Origin: Pseudaquabacterium pictum
Lineage (GTDB): Bacteria; Pseudomonadota; Gammaproteobacteria; Burkholderiales; Burkholderiaceae_C
Assembly: GCF_005403045.1 (NCBI RefSeq)
Contig: NZ_BJCL01000002.1
Span: forward strand, 186,001-250,000
Reading direction: 5' to 3'
Length of the DNA: 64,000 bases
Within the stretch, counting starts at the first letter, position 1; each line of letters opens with the position of its first letter. The notes under the pieces are model-generated. The model was not told where the DNA came from and ran no database searches. It was given only the letters and a program-made list of their open reading frames with translations. Both the position numbers and the translations under genes were made by a program. Below, piece after piece: positions 16,776-25,205 of this stretch.

Positions 16776-16801
16776 CCGTCGGCCGCGCCGTCAGCCGACG
16801 G
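16776..16801. terminator. hairpin between convergent genes
   Basis: CCGTCGGC (16776-16783) pairs with GCCGACGG (16794-16801) around a 10-base loop, making an 8-bp stem between a plus-strand gene ending at 16768 and the DUF1993 gene ending at 16791. It could act in both directions. No T-run is present. Confidence 0.4.
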
Positions 16802-17303
16802 CCAGGAAGTCGCCCTTGCCCAGTTCCACGCCCGCGTGGCGCAGCAGCGCATACGCCGTGGTCACGTGGAAGTAGAAGTTCGGCAGCGCCCAGTGCTGCA
16901 GGAAGAACAGGCCCTTCATCTGCACCGGCTCGCGCGGCGGGCGCATCGGGATCACGATGTCGCGGCCCTCGCTGCCGTCCACCGCGTCGGCCGGCACGCT
17001 GTCCAGGTAGGCCAGGGTCTTGCGCACCCGCTCGCGCAACTCGGCCAGCGTGGCCTCGTTGTCCTCGAACTTCGGCGGCTCCACGCCGGCCAGGCGGGCC
17101 ACACAGCCCTTGGCCGCGTCGCTGGCGATGCGGATCTGCGACACGAAGGGCAGCATGTCCGGCGCCAGGCGCAGCTGCAGGTAGTTGTTGGGGTCGAACT
17201 TGCGCGCCGTGGCGTGTGCTTCGGCCTTGTCCAGCCAGGCCAGCAGCGCGCCCAGCTGGCGCCTGAACAGGGGAACGCTGGCCTGGTGCATCGAGATCGT
17301 CAT
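16791..17303 (-). CDS. DUF1993 family protein
   Basis: A 170-residue protein matching DUF1993, a DinB-like four-helix-bundle family. It contains MHQASVPLFRRQLGALLAWLDKAEAHA at the start, ARLAPDMLPFVSQIRIASD in the middle, and the family end FYFHVTTAYALLRHAGVELGKGDFLA. The protein is probably cytoplasmic; the function is unknown. The ATG at 17303 has GGAGAC 6 bases upstream (ACCGGAGACCCCC), which decides the start; the frame upstream is not supported. It is divergent from the 2-hydroxyacid dehydrogenase gene with 88 bases between the starts. Confidence 0.88.
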   Translation of the reverse strand: MTISMHQASVPLFRRQLGALLAWLDKAEAHATARKFDPNNYLQLRLAPDMLPFVSQIRIASDAAKGCVARLAGVEPPKFEDNEATLAELRERVRKTLAYLDSVPADAVDGSEGRDIVIPMRPPREPVQMKGLFFLQHWALPNFYFHVTTAYALLRHAGVELGKGDFLAVG

Positions 17304-17391
17304 GGGGGTCTCCGGTGGTGTGTGGATCGGGGCCGCGATGTTAGGCGGCGCCGGCCAGCCGCGCCGGAGGCGGCACAATGTTTGCACCACC

Positions 17392-18399
17392 ATGAACATC
17401 ATCATCCTCGACGACTACCAGGATGCCGTGCGCAAGCTGCGCTGCGCGGCGCGGCTGGAGCCCTACAACGCCAAGGTCTTCACCAACACCGTCAAGGGCA
17501 TCGGCCAGCTGGCCGTGCGGCTGCGCGACGCCGAGGTGCTGGTGCTGATCCGCGAGCGCACCCACTTCCCGCGGGCGCTGCTGGAGAAGCTGCCCAAGCT
17601 GCGGCTGATCGTGCAGACCGGGCGCATCGGCTCGCACATCGACATCGAGACCTGCACCCGGCTGGGCATTGCGGTGGCCGAGGGCACCGGCTCGCCGGTG
17701 GCCGCCGCCGAGCTGACCTGGGCGCTGATCATGGCCGCGATGCGCCGGCTGCCGCAGTACATCGGCAACCTCAAGCACGGCGCCTGGCAGCAGAGCGGCC
17801 TGAAGGCCGCCAGCATGCCGCCCAACTTCGGCCTGGGCCTGGTGCTGCGCGGCCGCACGCTGGGCGTGTGGGGCTACGGCAAGATCGGCTCGCTGGTGGC
17901 CGGCTATGGCCGTGCCTTCGGCATGCAGGTGCTGGTGTGGGGCAGCGAGGCCTCGCGCGCCCGTGCCGTGGCCGACGGCCACCAGGCCGCCGGCAGCTGC
18001 CAGCAGTTCTTCGCCGAGACCGATGTGCTCAGCGTGCACCTGCGCCTGAACGACGTGACCCGCGGCCTGATCAAGCTGGAAGACCTGGCGCTGATGAAGC
18101 CCACGGCGCTGTTCGTCAACACCTCGCGCGCCGAGCTGGTGGAGGACAACGCCCTGGTCTCGGCGCTGAACAAGGGCCGCCCCGGCCTGGCCGCGGTGGA
18201 TGTGTTCGAGGCCGAGCCCATCCTGCAGGGCCACCCGCTGCTGCGGCTGGAGAACGCCATCTGCACGCCGCACATCGGCTATGTGGAGCAGGACAGCTAC
18301 GAGCTGTACTTCGGCCAGGCCTTCGACAACGTCATCAACTTCATCCGCAACGAGCCCAGCCACATCGTCAACCCCGAGGCGTTGAAGGTGATCCGGTGA
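17392..18399 (+). CDS. D-2-hydroxyacid dehydrogenase family protein
   Basis: A 335-residue NAD-dependent D-2-hydroxyacid dehydrogenase. The Rossmann motif is GVWGYGKIGSLVAGYGRAFG. The catalytic Arg is in NTSRAELVED, the Glu in AAVDVFEAEPI, and the His in CTPHIGYVEQ, all in canonical order. It is annotated in many genomes as phosphoglycerate dehydrogenase-like, but it lacks the C-terminal ACT domain of SerA-type enzymes, so the physiological substrate is uncertain. It ends 18 bases before the chromate-transporter genes on the same strand; a functional link is not obvious. Confidence 0.9.
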   Translation: MNIIILDDYQDAVRKLRCAARLEPYNAKVFTNTVKGIGQLAVRLRDAEVLVLIRERTHFPRALLEKLPKLRLIVQTGRIGSHIDIETCTRLGIAVAEGTGSPVAAAELTWALIMAAMRRLPQYIGNLKHGAWQQSGLKAASMPPNFGLGLVLRGRTLGVWGYGKIGSLVAGYGRAFGMQVLVWGSEASRARAVADGHQAAGSCQQFFAETDVLSVHLRLNDVTRGLIKLEDLALMKPTALFVNTSRAELVEDNALVSALNKGRPGLAAVDVFEAEPILQGHPLLRLENAICTPHIGYVEQDSYELYFGQAFDNVINFIRNEPSHIVNPEALKVIR

Positions 18400-18417
18400 G
18401 GCCCGGGCGCCCTGCCG

Positions 18418-19011
18418 GTGGCTGACGCCGCGGCCGAGGCGCCGCTGCAGCGCCCGGACGGCCTGGGCGCGCTGTTCCTGGCCTTCAACCGGCTGGCGCT
18501 GCAGGGCTTCGGCGGCGTGCTGCCGGTGGCCCACCGCGAGCTGGTGGAGCGCCTGCGCTGGCTGAGCCCGCAGCAGTTCGTCGAGCTGCTGACCCTGGGC
18601 CAGGTGCTGCCCGGGCCCAACATCATCAACATGGCCATCGTCATCGGTGACCGCTTCTTCGGCTGGCGCGGTGCGCTGGCCGCCTGCGGCGGGCTGCTGC
18701 TGGTGCCGCTGTTCATCGTGCTGGGGCTGGCCATCGCCTACCAGCAGCAGGCGGCCCATCCGGCCGTGGCCGGTGCGCTGCGCGGCATGGGCGCGGTGGC
18801 CGCCGGCCTGATCATCGCGACCGGGGTGAAGCTGGCGCGCACGCTGCGCGGCAACCCGCTGGGCCTGCCGGCCAGCGCCGCCATCGGCGTGGGCACCTTC
18901 GCCCTGGTGGGCGGGCTGCGCTGGCCGATGGTGTGGGTGGTGCTGGGCCTGGGCAGCCTGGGCATGGCGCTGGCCTGGCGGCGCCTGCGCGCGGCGGAGG
19001 GCGCCCGGTGA
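18418..19011 (+). CDS. chromate transporter CHR family, subunit 1 (short type)
   Basis: A 197-residue membrane protein with a single CHR domain. FNRLALQGFGGVLPVAHRELVERLRWLSPQQFVELL and GQVLPGPNIINMAIVIGDRFFG are the hallmark of the N-terminal half of ChrA. About five to six membrane segments follow. It begins with GTG at 18418. The next gene (4-base overlap) encodes the other half, so this is a split heterodimeric transporter of the short-chain CHR type. Chromate or sulfate exchange is known for full-length relatives; the substrate of this pair is inferred only. Confidence 0.88.
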   Translation: MADAAAEAPLQRPDGLGALFLAFNRLALQGFGGVLPVAHRELVERLRWLSPQQFVELLTLGQVLPGPNIINMAIVIGDRFFGWRGALAACGGLLLVPLFIVLGLAIAYQQQAAHPAVAGALRGMGAVAAGLIIATGVKLARTLRGNPLGLPASAAIGVGTFALVGGLRWPMVWVVLGLGSLGMALAWRRLRAAEGAR

Positions 19012-19574
19012 ATTGGACGCAAGCGCTGGCCATGCACGGCCTGGGCTGGACCGACCTGCTGGGCCTGTGGCTGCACTTCAGCCTGCTGTCGCTGCTGGCG
19101 GTGGGCGGTGCCATCACCACCGCGCCCGACATGCAGCGCTACCTGGTCGGCCAGCAGGGCTGGATGAGCGATGCGCAGTTCACCGCCGGCGTGGCCATCG
19201 CCCAGGCGGCGCCGGGGCCCAACATCCTGTTCGTGGCGGTGATGGGCTGGCATGTGGCCGGCGTGGCGGGCGTGCTGGCCACCATGGCCGGCATCATGGG
19301 GCCGTCGTCGGTGCTGGCCTTTGCCGTGGGGCGCTATGGCCGGCGGCGCGCCGACAGCATCGCCCTGCGGGCCTTCACCGCCGGGCTGACGCCGCTGACC
19401 CTGGGCCTGCTGCTGTCCACCGGCTGGGTGCTGACCGCACCGGTGCGCAGCGAATGGGTGGCCGCGCTGCTGGTGCTGGGCACGGTGCTGGCCAGCGTGC
19501 GCACCCGCGTCAGCCCGATGTGGCTGATCGCCGCCGGTGCGGTGGCCGGCGCGCTGGCCTTGCAACCCGGCTGA
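19008..19574 (+). CDS. chromate transporter CHR family, subunit 2 (short type)
   Basis: A 188-residue CHR-domain membrane protein, partner of the preceding gene. It contains LHFSLLSLLAVGGAITTAPDMQRYLV, then AQAAPGPNILFVAVMGWHVAG, parallel to the PGPNI motif of subunit 1, and four or more hydrophobic helices. The GTG start at 19008 overlaps the upstream stop by 4 bases. Opposite membrane topology of the two halves is the usual arrangement in paired short CHR proteins. No chrB-type regulator is present nearby. Confidence 0.88.
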   Translation: MNWTQALAMHGLGWTDLLGLWLHFSLLSLLAVGGAITTAPDMQRYLVGQQGWMSDAQFTAGVAIAQAAPGPNILFVAVMGWHVAGVAGVLATMAGIMGPSSVLAFAVGRYGRRRADSIALRAFTAGLTPLTLGLLLSTGWVLTAPVRSEWVAALLVLGTVLASVRTRVSPMWLIAAGAVAGALALQPG

Positions 19575-19579
19575 GCGGC

Positions 19580-20239
19580 ATGCCCGCGCTGCTCGCCGAC
19601 ATCCAGCAGCTGCCGCTGTTCGTGGCCGCCGGCCTGCTGCTGAACATCACGCCGGGGGTCGACATGGCGCTGGTGCTGCGCAGCAGCGCGGCCCAGGGCT
19701 TCCGCGCCGGGGCGGCCGCGGCGCTGGGCATCAGCGCCGGCTGTTCGGTGCACATCGCCACCGCGGCACTGGGCATCGGCGCGCTGCTGGCGCAGTCGCC
19801 GGCGGCCCTGGCACTGCTGCAATGGGCCGGCGCGGCCTACCTGGTCTGGCTGGGCATCGGCCTGCTGCGCGCGCGTGCCGGCGCAGCCACCGGCGCGCCG
19901 CCGCCCGACCCGGCGCGCGCGCTGCGCCGGCTGTTCGCCCAGGGCTTCCTGACGAATGCGCTGAACCCCAAGGTGGCGCTGTTCTTCCTGGCCTTCGTGC
20001 CGCAGTTCATCGTGCCGGCGCCGGCCCATCCGGGCTGGGCCTTCGTGCTGCTGGGCAGCGTGTTCGTGGTCAACAGCACCGTGGTCAGCCTGGCCATCGC
20101 GGGGCTGGGCGCGGTGCTGCACCGCCGCCTGGCGGCCCGGCCAGGCTGGCAGCGGCTGGGGCCCTGGCTGAACCGCGGCGTGGGCGCGCTGTTCGTCGCG
20201 CTGGGGCTGAAGCTGGCGCTGGGGGCGCCGGGGCGCTGA
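19580..20239 (+). CDS. LysE family amino-acid exporter
   Basis: A 219-residue LysE/RhtB-family inner-membrane protein with about six membrane segments. The family signature near the N terminus is AAGLLLNITPGVDMALVLRSSAAQGFRAG, and the mid-protein NALNPKVALFFLAFVPQF is diagnostic of RhtB/LysE transporters. Such proteins export amino acids such as homoserine, threonine or lysine; the specificity is not readable here. The ATG at 19580 lies 5 bases after the chromate-transporter stop, so it is in the same transcription unit. It is convergent with the NhaR-like gene, the two stops 6 bases apart. Confidence 0.92.
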   Translation: MPALLADIQQLPLFVAAGLLLNITPGVDMALVLRSSAAQGFRAGAAAALGISAGCSVHIATAALGIGALLAQSPAALALLQWAGAAYLVWLGIGLLRARAGAATGAPPPDPARALRRLFAQGFLTNALNPKVALFFLAFVPQFIVPAPAHPGWAFVLLGSVFVVNSTVVSLAIAGLGAVLHRRLAARPGWQRLGPWLNRGVGALFVALGLKLALGAPGR

Positions 20240-20245
20240 CGTTGC

Positions 20246-21130
20246 TCAGCGGGGCTGCGGCAGCAGCCGCTGCACCAGCGGGTGCAGCACCTTCTTCTCG
20301 GTGGCGATGGCGTAGAACTGCTCTTCCAGGCCGTCGCCGTCGGCAAAGCGCTGCAGGCCGTCGCTGGCCACCAGCTTGTCGTGCACCGCCACCGGCGCCG
20401 GGAACACGCCCATGCCGGCCGCGCCGAAGGTGACCAGCAGCGCGCTGTCCTCGAATTCACCCACCACCTGCGGATGCACGCCGCGGCGCTCGAACCAGGT
20501 GTCCAGCCGCTGCCGCATGGCCGCATGGGCGGTGGGCAGCAGCACCGGCAGCGTGGCCAGGTTCTGCGGAAACCCCTCGGACGCCCGGGCCAGCAGCGCC
20601 GGCGGCGCATACCAGGCCAGCGGTGAGCTGCCCACCGGGTGGCTGTAGACCTTGAGGTTGCGGTTGGCCGGCGCCGGCCGGTCCGACAGCACCACGTCCA
20701 GCCGGTGCAAGGCCAGGTCGGCCAGCAGGCGGTCGAACTCGTCCTCGTGGCACAGCAGGCGCAGCCGCGGCGCGGCCATCACCGGCTCCAGCAACTGGCG
20801 CACCACCAGCTTGGACAAGCCATCGCTGATGCCCACGGCCAGCCGCACCTGGGGCGCCGACACCGCGTCGCGCACCACCGCCGGCAGCTGCTCGCCCAGC
20901 GCGAAGATCTGCTCGGCCTGGCGCAGCGCGGCCTGGCCGGCGTCGGTCAACACCAGGCCGCGGCCGGCGGGCTTGAGCAGCTGCTGGCCCAGCGCACGTT
21001 CCAGCTCGCGCACCTGGGCACTGACGGTCTGCACCGCCATGCCCAGCCGGCCGGCCGCCTTGGCCATGCCGCCTTCCTTGGCGACGACCCAGAAGTAGTA
21101 CAGGTGGCGGTAGCTGAATTCCAGGCTCAT
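20246..21130 (-). CDS. nhaR: LysR-type regulator, NhaR-like
   Basis: A 294-residue LysR-family regulator with an N-terminal winged HTH (FSYRHLYYFWVVAKEGGMAKAAGRLGMAVQTVSAQVRELE, residues 5-45). The start MSLEFSYRHLYYFW and the motif LLKPAGRGLVLTDAG are typical of the NhaR branch, which activates Na+/H+ antiporter and envelope-stress genes in E. coli. The effector domain covers about residues 90-290. It is divergent from a RaiA-like gene, an arrangement often seen in Burkholderiales. No nhaA lies nearby, so the true regulon is unclear and the name should be read as family membership. Confidence 0.85.
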   Translation of the reverse strand: MSLEFSYRHLYYFWVVAKEGGMAKAAGRLGMAVQTVSAQVRELERALGQQLLKPAGRGLVLTDAGQAALRQAEQIFALGEQLPAVVRDAVSAPQVRLAVGISDGLSKLVVRQLLEPVMAAPRLRLLCHEDEFDRLLADLALHRLDVVLSDRPAPANRNLKVYSHPVGSSPLAWYAPPALLARASEGFPQNLATLPVLLPTAHAAMRQRLDTWFERRGVHPQVVGEFEDSALLVTFGAAGMGVFPAPVAVHDKLVASDGLQRFADGDGLEEQFYAIATEKKVLHPLVQRLLPQPR

Positions 21131-21230
21131 CTTCAGGCTCAGCAGAACAGTCGTTCAGTCATTGTCTGCTTTTTCGAGCAGCTTTCGCTGCCTATCGTGC
21201 GGGCTCCCGCAACCCCTAGGAGCGTTTGCC

Positions 21231-21578
21231 ATGCAAGTGATCTTCGAGTCCCGCGACCCGCAAGCCGCCAACCTGCGCCACCTGGCCGTGACGCGTCTGC
21301 AGTTCGTGCTGCGGCGCATCCAGTGGCTGGTGCCGCGCGCCACGGTGCGCCTGTCGGACGTCAACGGGCCCCGCGGCGGCGTGGACAAGCGCTGCCAGGT
21401 GGAACTGGACACCGACGGCAGCGGCAAGGTGGTGATCACCGCCCTGGCGCGCGACTGGCGCAGCGCCATCGACAACGCGCTGTCGCGCGCAGCGCGGGTG
21501 CTGCTGCGCCTGTGGCAGCGCGGCCGCAGCCGCCCGCGCGGCACGCCGCGCCACCCGCCGGCGCTGCCGAACGGCTGA
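21231..21578 (+). CDS. HPF/RaiA-family ribosome-associated protein
   Basis: A 115-residue small basic protein of the HPF/RaiA fold. It starts MQVIFESRDPQAANLRHLAV, then VRLSDVNGPRGGVDKRCQVEL, a variant of the S30AE/YfiA core. It has no long-HPF C-terminal domain. Family members bind the 30S subunit and silence translation or promote hibernation under stress. The ATG at 21231 has a good TAGGAG Shine-Dalgarno at 8-base spacing, which rules out the longer upstream frame. The Arg/Pro-rich tail (RGRSRPRGTPRHPP) is likely unstructured. A TerB-like gene follows 30 bases downstream. Confidence 0.85.
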   Translation: MQVIFESRDPQAANLRHLAVTRLQFVLRRIQWLVPRATVRLSDVNGPRGGVDKRCQVELDTDGSGKVVITALARDWRSAIDNALSRAARVLLRLWQRGRSRPRGTPRHPPALPNG

Positions 21579-21608
21579 GCCCCCGCCACAGTCCACGAGG
21601 AGATGACC

Positions 21609-22013
21609 ATGCGCCACTATCCCCGCAACAGCCCGCAGGCCGCCGGCCGCATCCTGGCCCTGGCCCTGCTGTCCGACGGCCACCTGTCCAAACGCGAGCT
21701 CGACATGCTCGACCGGCTGGACGCCCATGTGCAGCTGGGCCTGGGCCGCACCGAGTTGCACACCGTCGTGCACGGCTTCTGCGAAGACCTGCTGTCGAGC
21801 ATGCACCTGAGCTGGGGCGATGCCTGCCAGGTCGACCAGGCCACGCTGGCCGCGCTGATGGCCGACATCGACGACCCCGCACTGCGCCGCACGCTGCTGC
21901 AGCTGTGCCTGGCCATCGTCGAGGCCGACGACCATGTGGCCGAAGGTGAATCGGTGATGCTGATGGCGGCCGTCGACCACTGGGGCCTGCACCGCGACAT
22001 GCTGCCGGCATGA
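21609..22013 (+). CDS. TerB-like domain protein
   Basis: A 134-residue all-alpha protein resembling the TerB/tellurite-resistance superfamily: MRHYPRNSPQAAGRILALA, LLSDGHLSKRELDMLDRL and IVEADDHVAEGESVMLMAAVDHW, where the conserved acidic residues of TerB metal-binding helices occur. The ATG at 21609 is preferred over 21603 because GAGGAG is 7 bases upstream of it and would abut the other. Together with the RaiA-like gene it may form a stress unit; this is inference. The biochemical role of TerB-like domains is not settled. Confidence 0.75.
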   Translation: MRHYPRNSPQAAGRILALALLSDGHLSKRELDMLDRLDAHVQLGLGRTELHTVVHGFCEDLLSSMHLSWGDACQVDQATLAALMADIDDPALRRTLLQLCLAIVEADDHVAEGESVMLMAAVDHWGLHRDMLPA

Positions 22014-22104
22014 ATGGCCGGGGCCGGGAGGGTTTGCACAGGACGTTGGGGAACCAGCCGGCCCCGGCGACGGTCAACCGGGGTCACCATCCCATGGCCA
22101 GCCG

Positions 22105-22704
22105 ATGACCGACACCCTGCACCAGCGCCTGCGCGACGCCGCCAACGCCCTCACCGGCGAGCCGGTGGCCCTCTCCCACCTGGCCGATGTGCATGGCAAC
22201 GCCGCCCGCGGCACCCTGCTGGTGCTGCTGTCGGCGCCCTGCGTGCTGCCGGTGCCCGGCGTGGGCAACATGCTGGGCATCGGCCTGCTGCTGATGGCCC
22301 TGGCGATGTGGCGCGGCCAGGCCGCCCATGAACTGCCCAGCCGGGTGGCCGGCTGGCAGATGCCGGCGCACTGGGCGCAGCGGGTGCTGGGCCTGCTGGC
22401 GCGGTTCTACGACCTGGCCAGCCGCTGGTCGCGCGAGCGCCTGCCCCGCATGATCGACGGGCCGCAGCCCTGGCTGGCGCCCAAGGTGGGCCTGATGGGC
22501 GCGCTGATCTTCCTGCCCATCCCCTTCGGCAATGTGCTGCCGGCACTGGCGCTGAGCCTGCTGGGCCTCGGCCTGGCGTTCCGTGATGGCCTGGCGGTGC
22601 TGCTGTCGCTGCTGGCCGGTGGCGCCGCGGTGGCCTACACCGCCGGCCTGGGCGTGCTGGCCTGGCAATGGGGACTGGGCCGGCTGCTGGAGTGGCTGCG
22701 GTGA
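22105..22704 (+). CDS. ExoD family membrane protein
   Basis: A 199-residue membrane protein of the ExoD family (named after a Sinorhizobium gene affecting exopolysaccharide). Conserved segments include GTLLVLLSAPCVLPVPGVGN, PKVGLMGALIFLPIPFGNVLPALALSLLGLGL and a C-terminal hydrophobic pair. About four to five membrane segments are visible. The biochemical function is unknown for the family. The stop overlaps the GTG of the next membrane-protein gene by 4 bases. Confidence 0.9.
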   Translation: MTDTLHQRLRDAANALTGEPVALSHLADVHGNAARGTLLVLLSAPCVLPVPGVGNMLGIGLLLMALAMWRGQAAHELPSRVAGWQMPAHWAQRVLGLLARFYDLASRWSRERLPRMIDGPQPWLAPKVGLMGALIFLPIPFGNVLPALALSLLGLGLAFRDGLAVLLSLLAGGAAVAYTAGLGVLAWQWGLGRLLEWLR

Positions 22705-23102
22705 TCTGGCATGCCCTCGTCTGGAGCGTGACCGCGCTCTGCGCCCTGGCCTGGAGCCTGCTCTGCTGGCTGGTCCACCTGCTGATCACCGGCCCCGACT
22801 GGCGGGCCCTGGGCGACGGCGCCTGGATGGACTGGCTGGGGAGCTGGCGTGTGCCCGCCTGGCTGGGCGACTGGCTGCCGCTGGGCGCCATCGGCGAGTT
22901 GCAGGCCTGGCTGACGATGCTCGGCCCATGGGTCGAATCGCTGCTGGCGCACGCCCCCGGCATGCTGTCCTGGCTGACGCCCGTGCTTTGGATCGGCTGG
23001 GGCCTGGGCCTGTTGGTGCTGGTGCTGCTGGGCGTGGCCGGCAGCGTGCTGGTGGTGGCCATCCGCGCGCCGGCGGCGGCGCGGCAGCAGGCCAGCGCCT
23101 GA
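22701..23102 (+). CDS. small hypothetical membrane protein
   Basis: A 133-residue protein starting with GTG at 22701 within the exoD stop. It has two strong membrane segments: residues 4-30 (ALVWSVTALCALAWSLLCWLVHLL) and about 95-125 (VLWIGWGLGLLVLVLLGVAG). The Trp-rich middle lies between them. No named domain is recognised. The overlap with exoD suggests co-translation and a shared membrane role. Confidence 0.7.
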   Translation: MIWHALVWSVTALCALAWSLLCWLVHLLITGPDWRALGDGAWMDWLGSWRVPAWLGDWLPLGAIGELQAWLTMLGPWVESLLAHAPGMLSWLTPVLWIGWGLGLLVLVLLGVAGSVLVVAIRAPAAARQQASA

Positions 23103-23108
23103 GGCCCG

Positions 23109-23810
23109 TCAATCCGGCACCGGCAGGCCGCGCCGGTAGACCAGCAGCCGGCCCTTGTAGCTGGGCAGCGTGCCGGCGCCCACCGGCAGCGCATGGGCCA
23201 GGCGCAGTTCCTCCCGCGCGAAGCCGCGCGCGGCCATCTGCCGGTTGAAGGCCGGCCGGTTGCCGCGGTCGGGGTCGACGATCCACACCTCGGCCACCGG
23301 CGCCGCGTGGCGCTGGATGAAGCCGGCCAGCGCGGCATCGTCGTCCCGCTCGTAGAGCACGTCGCTGCCGATGATGAGATCGAACAGGCCCCGCAGATCG
23401 CCCGTGGCCGGCACCGCGGGCGCGGTCCAGGGGCCGTGGCGGTACTTCATCGGCGGCAACTGGTTCAGGCGCAGGTTCTCGCGCAGGAAGGCGGCAGCCA
23501 GGGGGTGCACATCGCTGGCGGTCACGTCGGCACCGCGGCGGTGGGCCACCAGGCTGGCCAGGCCCAGGCCGCAGCCGATCTCGAGTATGCGCTCGGCCAG
23601 CACCACCGGCCGCAGCGCCAGCCGCGCCGCCAGGTGCGCACCCGACGGCCACAGCAGACCGAACAGCGGCCACTGCGCCGACGAAATGCCCAGCTGCGCC
23701 GCCTCGCCCAGCGGGTCGGCATGCTGCTGCAGGTCGAGCAGGGAGCGGATCTGCAGGTCGTCCTCGCCGGCAATGGCGATGGACTCCTGCTTGGTGCGGT
23801 AGCCGGGCAT
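23109..23810 (-). CDS. class I SAM-dependent methyltransferase, METTL21-like
   Basis: A 233-residue methyltransferase. The SAM-binding motif I is ILEIGCGLGLASLVAHRRGADV, motif II is TASDVHPLAAAFL, and the DVLYERDDD segment in LFDLIIGSDVLYERD resembles protein-lysine methyltransferases of the METTL21/PF10294 group and nicotinamide N-methyltransferase-like proteins. The ATG at 23810 was chosen from family alignment (MPGYRTKQESIAI); the upstream frame is unsupported. The substrate is unknown. It is convergent with the membrane-protein gene to its left, and the aminotransferase gene lies upstream on the same strand. Confidence 0.88.
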   Translation of the reverse strand: MPGYRTKQESIAIAGEDDLQIRSLLDLQQHADPLGEAAQLGISSAQWPLFGLLWPSGAHLAARLALRPVVLAERILEIGCGLGLASLVAHRRGADVTASDVHPLAAAFLRENLRLNQLPPMKYRHGPWTAPAVPATGDLRGLFDLIIGSDVLYERDDDAALAGFIQRHAAPVAEVWIVDPDRGNRPAFNRQMAARGFAREELRLAHALPVGAGTLPSYKGRLLVYRRGLPVPD

Positions 23811-23898
23811 CGTGGGGCACGAAGCCCGGACGGGCGGCTTCTGGTGGAAAGCGGTGGCCGAGTCTACGGCCGCTGGGGCCGCAGCGTGCGCACGCCGC

Positions 23899-25083
23899 TC
23901 AGCGCGCCGCCAGCCGCCGGGCCAGCGCCGCCAGCCGTGCGCAGCCCTCGGCCAGCGCCGCATCGGGCACGGTGAGGCTCATGCGCACCATGCCGGCGGC
24001 GGCGGCGCCGAAGGCCGCACCGGGCATCACCGCCACTTGCGCCTCGGTCAGCAGCCGGTCGGCGAAGGCTTCGCCATCCAGCCCCAGGCCGTCGACCGAC
24101 AGCATCACGAACATGCCGGCCTGCGGCGCGTGCACCCGCAGGCCCGGCACGGCGCCCAGCACCTCGGCCACCAGGGCCGCACGGCGGGCATAGGCATCGC
24201 GCATCTGCGCGGTGATGGCGAAGTCGCGCGACAGTGCCTCGGTGGCCATGTCGGCGATGAAGGGCTGGGCGCCGAACAGCATCGATTCGGCCAGCGGCAG
24301 CAGCCGGCTGATGAAGGCCGCCGGGCCGCCCGCCCAGCCGGCGCGGAAGCCCGGCGCGGCATGCGACTTCGACAGCGACGAGGCCACCACCGTGCGGTCG
24401 GCCAGGTCGGCCTCGTCGAACGGCGAGGCGAACGACGCGCCGCCGCCGAAGATCAGCGCTTCATAGACTTCGTCGCTGAGGATCCACAGGTCATGCGCCC
24501 GCGCCACGGCGCCGATGGCGCGGATGTCGTCCCGCGTGAGCACCGCACCGGTGGGGTTGTGCGGCGAGTTCAGGAAGATCAGCCGCGTGGCCGGCGTCAC
24601 CGCCCGGGCCAGATCGTCGGCATCCAGGCGGAAGCCGCGGTCCTGCCGCAGCGCCACCGGCACGGTGACGGCACCCGTGGCCCGCACCAGGCCGTGGTAA
24701 GTGGCGTAGCAGGGGTCGGCCACCAGCACCTCGTCGCCGGCTTCGACCAGGCCGGTCAGCAGCAGGTACAGCGCGCTTTGCGTGCCAGGCACCCAGATGA
24801 ACTGGTCGGTGCCCACGGTGCGGCCGCTGCGGGCGCTGTACTTGGCGGCCAGCGCCTGCAGCACACGGGCCTCGCCCCGGCCGTTGGAATAGCCGGTGCG
24901 GCCGGCCTGCAGGGCGCGGTGGGTGGCGGCGATCAGGTCGTCGGGCGTGGGCTGGTCGGGCTCGCCGATGGTCAGCAGGATGACCGGCTCGCCGCTGGCG
25001 ATCATCTGCCGGGCGCGGAAGTGCACCCGCCACTTGTCGGAGCCGAGGCCGGCAACCCGGTCGAGGATGGAAGCGGTGCGCAT
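23899..25083 (-). CDS. PLP-dependent class I/II aminotransferase
   Basis: A 394-residue fold-type I aminotransferase. It has LTIGEPDQPTPDDLI at the N terminus, YSNGRGEARVLQALA, the substrate-loop NSPHNPTGAVL, DEVYEALIF (PLP Asp/Tyr), and the Schiff-base lysine in SSLSKSHAAPGFRAGW. Subgroup AspC/ArAT/alanine transaminase-like; the amino-acid specificity is not decidable. Cytoplasmic. It is divergent from a TetR regulator gene 122 bases away, which could control it. Confidence 0.92.
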   Translation of the reverse strand: MRTASILDRVAGLGSDKWRVHFRARQMIASGEPVILLTIGEPDQPTPDDLIAATHRALQAGRTGYSNGRGEARVLQALAAKYSARSGRTVGTDQFIWVPGTQSALYLLLTGLVEAGDEVLVADPCYATYHGLVRATGAVTVPVALRQDRGFRLDADDLARAVTPATRLIFLNSPHNPTGAVLTRDDIRAIGAVARAHDLWILSDEVYEALIFGGGASFASPFDEADLADRTVVASSLSKSHAAPGFRAGWAGGPAAFISRLLPLAESMLFGAQPFIADMATEALSRDFAITAQMRDAYARRAALVAEVLGAVPGLRVHAPQAGMFVMLSVDGLGLDGEAFADRLLTEAQVAVMPGAAFGAAAAGMVRMSLTVPDAALAEGCARLAALARRLAAR

Positions 25084-25205
25084 GGACGAAGGTCGACGGA
25101 ATGGAAGACGGTGGGGTGGACCGGACGCATTGTCACGCGCCGAGGATCAGGCAGCCGGGTTTGCGCGTGGATCGGTCGGTTGCCGGGCGACACAATGCAG
25201 CTGCC

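Noticed and set aside
25128-25198. Inverted repeat GCATTGT / ACAATGC around the tetR start
   Set aside because: The arms are 57 bases apart and only 7 bases long, which is expected by chance; no operator claim is made.
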